Origin: DATMXT01 sp963662765
Lineage (GTDB): Bacteria > Bacillota > Clostridia > Oscillospirales > Feifaniaceae
DNA length: 64,000 bases
NCBI GenBank assembly: GCA_963662765.2
Contig: CAXXUP010000005.1
Coordinates: 1 to 64,000, forward strand
Direction: 5' to 3'
Below the pieces are notes generated by a model, which had not been told where the DNA came from, searched no databases, and saw nothing but the letters and a program-made list of their open reading frames with translations. Positions 60,411 to 64,000 of this stretch are shown here, in pieces. The translations under genes and the position numbers were made by a program. Position 1 is the stretch's first letter. The number at the start of each line of letters is the position of its first letter.

Positions 60411-60890
60411 ATGAGGGAGCAGCACACATTCGCGCCGGTTTTCAATGAGGCCTCGCGGGTACTGATCCTCGGCACGATGCCCTCGGTCAAGTCGAGAGCT
60501 GTCGGCTTTTACTACGGACACCCGCAAAACCGCTTCTGGCGGGTTCTGGGGGCTGTTTTCGGGGAGACCGTGCCCGATGATACCGAAGGGAGAAAAGCCT
60601 TCCTCCTGAGCCGTGGAGTGGCTCTGTGGGACGTTGTGGCCTCCTGTGACATCGTCGGATCGAGTGACGCCAGCATAAAATCTGTTGTGGCGAACGATAT
60701 TTTGGGCGTTTTGGACAAGAGCGGTATCACGAGAATATACGCAAACGGCCGGACGGCCGAGAAACTCTATCTCAGACACGTCCGGCCGATTACCGGTATA
60801 GATATTATACCGCTTCCCTCAACCAGTCCCGCCAACGCCGCCTGCGGAATAGATGAACTTGTGAGGGCTTGGGAAATAATCAGTCCGTGA
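60411..60890 (+). CDS. DNA-deoxyinosine glycosylase (uracil-DNA glycosylase superfamily)
   Basis: A 159-residue base-excision-repair enzyme. The first UDG motif is ILGTMPS (about 20-26), then GFYYGHPQNRFWRVL (about 33-47) and the second motif STSPANAA (about 139-146), the pattern of the hypoxanthine-DNA glycosylase group (TIGR04274). It would remove deaminated adenine, perhaps also uracil. ATG 60411 follows AGGAGGG. Its last 11 bases overlap the convergent Mrp gene. Confidence 0.87.
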   Translation: MREQHTFAPVFNEASRVLILGTMPSVKSRAVGFYYGHPQNRFWRVLGAVFGETVPDDTEGRKAFLLSRGVALWDVVASCDIVGSSDASIKSVVANDILGVLDKSGITRIYANGRTAEKLYLRHVRPITGIDIIPLPSTSPANAACGIDELVRAWEIISP

Positions 60891-61707
60891 GCATGTCCAC
60901 GAGTCCTTCGAGTATATCCGCCTGCGCGTCTTCAATGCGGCCGGCATCGGTCAGCTGTGCCAGAACCGGATCGATGGGCAGGCGGAAGACTGCGGGAATA
61001 TTGTGTTTTCGGGCGATTTTCTCCGCGTTGCCCTTTCCGTAAATATAATGGACCGAACCGCAGTCCGGACACCGGAAGCTGCTCATGTTCTCGACAAGGG
61101 CGAGGACCGGCACTTTCATGATGTCCGCCATTTTGACGGCCTTCTCGACAATCATGCCGACAAGATCCTGCGGGGATGAGACCACAATGACGCCGTCGAT
61201 CGGCAGCGACTGGAAGACCGTGAGCGGAACGTCTCCGGTGCCGGGCGGCATATCGACATACATATAGTCCACATCGCCCCAGGCCACATCGGTCCAAAAC
61301 TGTTTAACGGCGCCGGCCACAACGGGCCCGCGCCAGACCACAGGGTCGTCCGCGTGGTCGAGCAGCAAGTTGATGGACATAACTGAGATACCGCCTTCAG
61401 ATTTTGCCGGGATAAGCCCGTGTTCACCGGACTCGGCCTTACCTATGATCCCAAAGGCTGCCGGAATGGACGGCCCCGTGATGTCGGCGTCGAGGATGGC
61501 GGTCTTAAAACCCCTTTTAGCCGTGGCGACGGCTAGGAGCGATGTGACAAGGCTTTTTCCGACACCGCCCTTGCCGCTGACGACGCCGATCACTTTTCCA
61601 ACGCCGGATACTTTGTTGCAGGGGGCGAGGAGCGTTTGAGCCTCCGTTTTTCTATGAGAACAGTGCTTGGCGCAGGTGGAACAGTCATTTGTGCATTCGT
61701 TATTCAT
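60880..61707 (-). CDS. mrp: Mrp/NBP35 family iron-sulphur cluster carrier ATPase
   Basis: A 275-residue P-loop ATPase of the ApbC/Nbp35 family that carries or assembles Fe-S clusters. An N-terminal Cys group (C5, C9, C12, C16) precedes the deviant Walker A GKGGVGKS (about 45-52), and the C-terminal CPDC pair (about 216-219), which bridges the dimer and cluster, is present. ATG 61707 is preferred to TTG 61713; AAAGGAGG lies ahead. It is a single gene under its own promoter. Confidence 0.92.
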   Translation of the reverse strand: MNNECTNDCSTCAKHCSHRKTEAQTLLAPCNKVSGVGKVIGVVSGKGGVGKSLVTSLLAVATAKRGFKTAILDADITGPSIPAAFGIIGKAESGEHGLIPAKSEGGISVMSINLLLDHADDPVVWRGPVVAGAVKQFWTDVAWGDVDYMYVDMPPGTGDVPLTVFQSLPIDGVIVVSSPQDLVGMIVEKAVKMADIMKVPVLALVENMSSFRCPDCGSVHYIYGKGNAEKIARKHNIPAVFRLPIDPVLAQLTDAGRIEDAQADILEGLVDMLTD

Positions 61708-61737
61708 AGACAAAATACCTCCTTTTTGGCAATTTTC

Positions 61738-61765
61738 AGTATACTCCTAAACTAACTTCTGTCAA
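61738..61765 (-). promoter_or_regulatory. Predicted promoter of the Mrp gene
   Basis: On the minus strand TTGACA (61765-61760) and TATACT (61743-61738) are 16 bases apart, 30 bases ahead of the start codon. Confidence 0.75.
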
Positions 61766-61859
61766 CCGAGGAAAGCAACTCAAATTTACAATGATTGCAT
61801 CCTCAAATATTATATGCTACAATATATTTCGTAACAAACCGAGAAGTAAGGACGGGGTA

Positions 61860-62640
61860 ATGCCGATATGCCCAGTGAAAAAAAGAAGAAGAAGTACAGC
61901 CGTACCGCACAGGCCCCAAATGCAAAAAAAAGAGACCGCAGAGCGCGAACGCAAATCGACGACGCGGACAACCATCATCACGCTCGTATGCGGCGTGTTC
62001 GTGACCTCCGCATTTTTAAAGTGGCCGATATCGCTCGACTTCACTGTCGCCCCCTTTGCCGAAGAACCGCTAGCCGCAATCGTCGATACAAGTTTCGCTG
62101 TGGAAGGGGAGCCCGTCACCGACACCATGCGGTTTGGCACAATCCCGCTCACAGGTGGCGAGACGGCTGCATTCTGCGAAGTGGACGGTAAGCTGTTTAA
62201 GCTTGGCACAGTCGTTTCGTCGGACAGCTGCTCGCTGCAGCCTGTTTCAATCGGGGTGAGGGCGAATACTACATCTATACAGCCCAGATCGACTCTTCGG
62301 GTGACACGAAGCTGATCCACCTCGAGGACGGCGGCGTCCCGGTGTCGCTTTTGGAGGTAGCGGGTGTTGCCACAAACGCCGACATTGATGGAGACGGCAA
62401 AGATGAGACAGTACTTGAAACAGGCATCGTAAAAAACTGCTACGTCTACGAGTGGGAACCGGAGTCCGGGCAGGCACGCGTCGCTTCGATCAATACAGCG
62501 CTCAAAAAGAGTCCGTCTTTTACAATCAGGAAAAGAAATATTTTACCCCTACATTCGGCGGAATCGGCTTCCTGCTCGACAGTTTTACCTATGAAAACGA
62601 GCGTCTCGCACGCCACGTCCACTTCGATACCGGAGAATAG
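61860..62640 (+). pseudogene. Frame-broken FG-GAP/VCBS-like membrane-anchored protein gene
   Basis: Reading in the first frame gives a basic N-terminus, one membrane helix (about IITLVCGVFVTSAFLKW) and an extracellular start, ending at 62315. Protein-like sequence moves to the next frame near 62235-62245 (CFNRGEGEYYIYTAQIDSSG ... ADIDGDGKDETVLETG) and shifts again at the A-run 62514-62518 (ESVFYNQEKKYFTPTFGG), stopping at 62640. Two missing bases would restore a single protein of about 260 residues. DIDGDGKDE is a calcium-type FG-GAP/VCBS motif. The gene is either decayed or mis-assembled. The alternative start ATG 61868 lies in another frame. Confidence 0.65.
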
Positions 62641-62721
62641 AAAAAAATATTTCCAAAACCGGTGATAATGTGGTAAGATAATTCATGATCAAAAAAAATA
62701 CGAAAAAAGGAGTCACAAGCG

Positions 62722-63015
62722 ATGACTACGAGCTCACTTGGAAGCTTTGGAAGTTTTGGTGTAATCATCCTCACACTCGGCATCATGTATTTCTTTATGG
62801 TTGTGCCGCAGAAGAAGAAAGAAAAAGCGGTTACAGAAATGCGGTCCGATCTTCAGATCGGTGACCGTGTCGTGACGATCGGCGGAATCATCGGACGTAT
62901 TGTCAACATAAAGGACGACGCCATCACAATCGAGACCGGAACAGAAAAGACCCGCCTGCGGGTCATGCGTTGGGGTATCCAAGCAAAAGAATCACGAGAT
63001 ACAGCCGCGCAGTAA
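62722..63015 (+). CDS. yajC: Preprotein translocase subunit YajC
   Basis: Small single-span partner of SecDF, 97 residues. A membrane helix (about 9-28) ends in the FMVVPQKKKEK pattern, followed by LQIGDRVVTIGGIIGRIVNIKDDAITIE (about 46-73, two blocks), which is diagnostic. The ATG follows AAAAGGAG. A strong terminator follows. It stands apart from secDF, about 60 kb away. Confidence 0.94.
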   Translation: MTTSSLGSFGSFGVIILTLGIMYFFMVVPQKKKEKAVTEMRSDLQIGDRVVTIGGIIGRIVNIKDDAITIETGTEKTRLRVMRWGIQAKESRDTAAQ

Positions 63016-63031
63016 AATTGTACGCATGAAA

Positions 63032-63067
63032 GCACCTGCCGCATGGAATGCGGCAGGTGCCTTTTTT
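63032..63067 (+). terminator. Terminator of yajC
   Basis: GCACCTGCCGCAT (63032-63044) pairs with ATGCGGCAGGTGC (63048-63060), followed by CTTTTTT. Confidence 0.92.
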
Positions 63068-63167
63068 ATTGTAAATGATATATGGAGGAAATCACGTACC
63101 GGTTCTACACGTCAAGACAAAAGAATAAAATTCATTCAAGGGACAAACCACAAAAGGAGGGAAACTA

Positions 63168-63552
63168 GTGAACCGCATGGAAAAAAAAAGCGGGTACGCA
63201 GTTGTGGCCGCCAAGGGGCTGCTTGCTGTTCCTGCTGCTCATGGCGGCGATCAGTGCCGTCGGGACAAGACTGGGCAATGATACAGCGGAAAAAGTAGCA
63301 ATGATTGTGATTCTAAGCGCAGTGGCAGCCTACTGCGGGTTCGGTGCAGCAAAAAAAGGAGAAAAGAACGCAGTGCTGACCGGTGCGGCGGCGGGAACCA
63401 TCCTGTTTTTGCTGTCAATCATCTTATCCGTCATTTTGTTCGGGTCCTTTCCAAAGGGGAGTGCGCTGCTTAGAATCGTGGCGACCACCCTCATCCCTTC
63501 GGCACTGGGAGGGAGCATCGGTAGTCATTTCCGCCCACGTCGCCGCAGGTGA
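63168..63552 (+). CDS. TIGR04086-type membrane protein, frameshifted near its start
   Basis: A small membrane protein with about four helices that matches the TIGR04086 family often found after yajC. The natural start is GTG 63168, seven bases after AGGAGGG (an in-frame ATG is at 63177). That frame gives MEKKSGYAVVAAKGLL and then leaves the family sequence. The hydrophobic frame (LLFLLLMAAISAVGTRLG, open from about 63202 to 63552) is shifted by one. Removing one T near 63223-63225 restores a protein of about 127 residues. No function is known. Confidence 0.68.
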
Positions 63553-63575
63553 CTTATATGTTAGCTGCATGTAAA

Positions 63576-63605
63576 GTATCCACATAATCCACACACTTTT
63601 ACACA
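63576..63605 (+). promoter_or_regulatory. Cluster of DnaA-box-like 9-mers
   Basis: GTATCCACA (63576-63584) and TAATCCACA (63585-63593) each match the DnaA box TTATCCACA at eight of nine bases and are directly adjacent. TTTTACACA (63597-63605) matches at seven. DnaA-controlled promoter sites or chance are the alternatives. Confidence 0.4.
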
Positions 63606-63730
63606 TATACGAAATCATGGACATAAGCGCTGACAAAATCTAGATATTGGGGAAAACAGTTCCATGCGTTAACATAAATTGATTTACATAAAATTGATAA
63701 TAATTTGTTAAAATATTCGAGGTAATCCCA

Positions 63731-63759
63731 TTGATTTCTAGGGGTTAATGGTGTATAGT
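63731..63759 (+). promoter_or_regulatory. Predicted promoter of the last gene
   Basis: TTGATT (63731-63736) and TATAGT (63754-63759) are 17 bases apart. The expected transcription start falls inside the inverted repeat at 63765-63783. Confidence 0.65.
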
Positions 63760-63764
63760 GATCA

Positions 63765-63783
63765 TTACATAATAGTTATGTAA
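63765..63783. promoter_or_regulatory. Inverted repeat at the predicted transcription start, with a second one downstream
   Basis: TTACATAA-TAG-TTATGTAA is a perfect 8-bp inverted repeat five bases after the -10 box, the right place for an operator. A second one, TGCAGA/TCTGCA (63786-63806), encloses another TATAAT (63794-63799). Confidence 0.5.
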
Positions 63784-63865
63784 AGTGCAGATGTATAATG
63801 TCTGCATACATACACACCATTTGCCGCATTTGATAATTATTCATTATTTTGTCACGGAGGACGAA

Positions 63866-64000
63866 ATGCGGCGAAGAAAAAAGCGTTTAAATAAGCCCGG
63901 CAACCTGCTTGGCCTTGTCGTTGGCGTTTACTCGATTGGGGTTGTCATCGGTGCGACGTCCTACACATTGTCGTCTCCGGTCGCGGCCGGCGCATCAACG
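63866..64000 (+). CDS. Start of an exported or membrane-anchored protein (3' end outside window)
   Basis: Forty-five codons are visible, from ATG 63866 after GGAGG. A basic N-terminus (RRRKKRLNK) is followed by one hydrophobic helix (about 14-34) and then Ser/Ala-rich sequence, as in a signal peptide or anchor. The family cannot be told from this much. The long regulatory region upstream suggests tightly controlled expression. Confidence 0.75.
   Translation, partial: MRRRKKRLNKPGNLLGLVVGVYSIGVVIGATSYTLSSPVAAGAST

Larger units (their letters stand above)
63553..63865. other. A+T-rich control region before the last gene
   Basis: No gene is seen in these 313 bases. The region is markedly richer in A+T than the rest of the window and contains DnaA-box-like 9-mers (63576-63605), a promoter (63731-63759) and two inverted repeats (63765-63783 and 63786-63806). 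A ribosome site GGAGG lies just before the final gene. Confidence 0.6.

Noticed and set aside
63576..63806. Chromosomal replication origin
   Set aside because: DnaA-box-like sites and A+T-rich DNA are present, but dnaA, dnaN, rpmH or other origin markers are not, and only three imperfect boxes are seen.

Overview
The window reads as a chromosomal segment of a G+C-rich, endospore-forming, anaerobic Firmicute, most likely class Clostridia and probably an Oscillospirales-type lineage. The evidence is the IspH-ribosomal S1 fusion, a SecDF fusion, the GatCAB amidotransferase, the sporulation genes ytfJ, dacF and yunB, ScpA/ScpB, frequent GTG/TTG starts with strong GGAGG-type ribosome sites, and S-layer-homology (SLH) surface proteins. 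No plasmid, phage, transposase or CRISPR signature was seen. The lineage call is inference from gene content.

Layout. 1-4654: end of purB, secDF, a small convergent regulator-like gene, and the azlCD amino-acid exporter. 4655-7567: a repeat-rich leader, an orphan polysaccharide-deacetylase-like gene and an A+T-richer serine hydrolase between two matching terminators. 7568-12374 (minus): the potABCD polyamine transporter and an RluD-type pseudouridine synthase. 12534-18633: pyrE, a radC-like gene, uvrB and uvrA; uvrA is split by a one-base shift. 18639-31090: a long plus-strand series of housekeeping and sporulation genes (DUF5685, a DnaJ-domain protein, an M50 protease, scpAB, DUF2953, ytfJ, dacF, rluB, an FAD oxidoreductase, cmk, plsC, ispH-rpsA, yunB). 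31149-36320: ligA and gatCAB. 36401-38177 (minus): an SLH plus trypsin-like protease gene interrupted in a 7-base homopolymer. 38565-40280 (minus): deoB and a DUF2383-like protein. 40362-44190: hisH-hisF-hisI, then apbE, a NusG-domain-II protein and a Gx-transporter protein, a set that resembles part of a flavin-based extracellular electron-transfer locus. A tRNA-Leu(CAG), a TVP38 protein, dhaKL and a flavodoxin follow.

47650-54245 (minus) is the most distinctive block. Seven tightly packed or overlapping genes run in the order VTC-type polyphosphate polymerase, DUF4956 membrane protein, secreted beta-helix carbohydrate-binding lipoprotein, GT2-GtrA glycosyltransferase/flippase, DUF368 (a family linked to undecaprenyl-phosphate recycling), phosphodiester glycosidase, and a small membrane protein. 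Together they suggest a cell-envelope polymer pathway joining phosphate polymerisation with lipid-carrier-dependent glycosylation. This is the best candidate for an undescribed system. A glutaredoxin-like gene and a 1,535-residue SLH/DUF4430 surface protein follow it.

59906-64000: ASCH protein, a hypoxanthine/uracil-DNA glycosylase, an Mrp/NBP35 ATPase, a broken FG-GAP-like gene, yajC, a frameshifted TIGR04086-type membrane gene, an A+T-rich control region with DnaA-box-like sites, and the start of a membrane or secreted protein. At least five single-base frame breaks occur in otherwise family-like genes. They may be assembly indels or, in the SLH-protease case, phase variation; the raw reads would decide.
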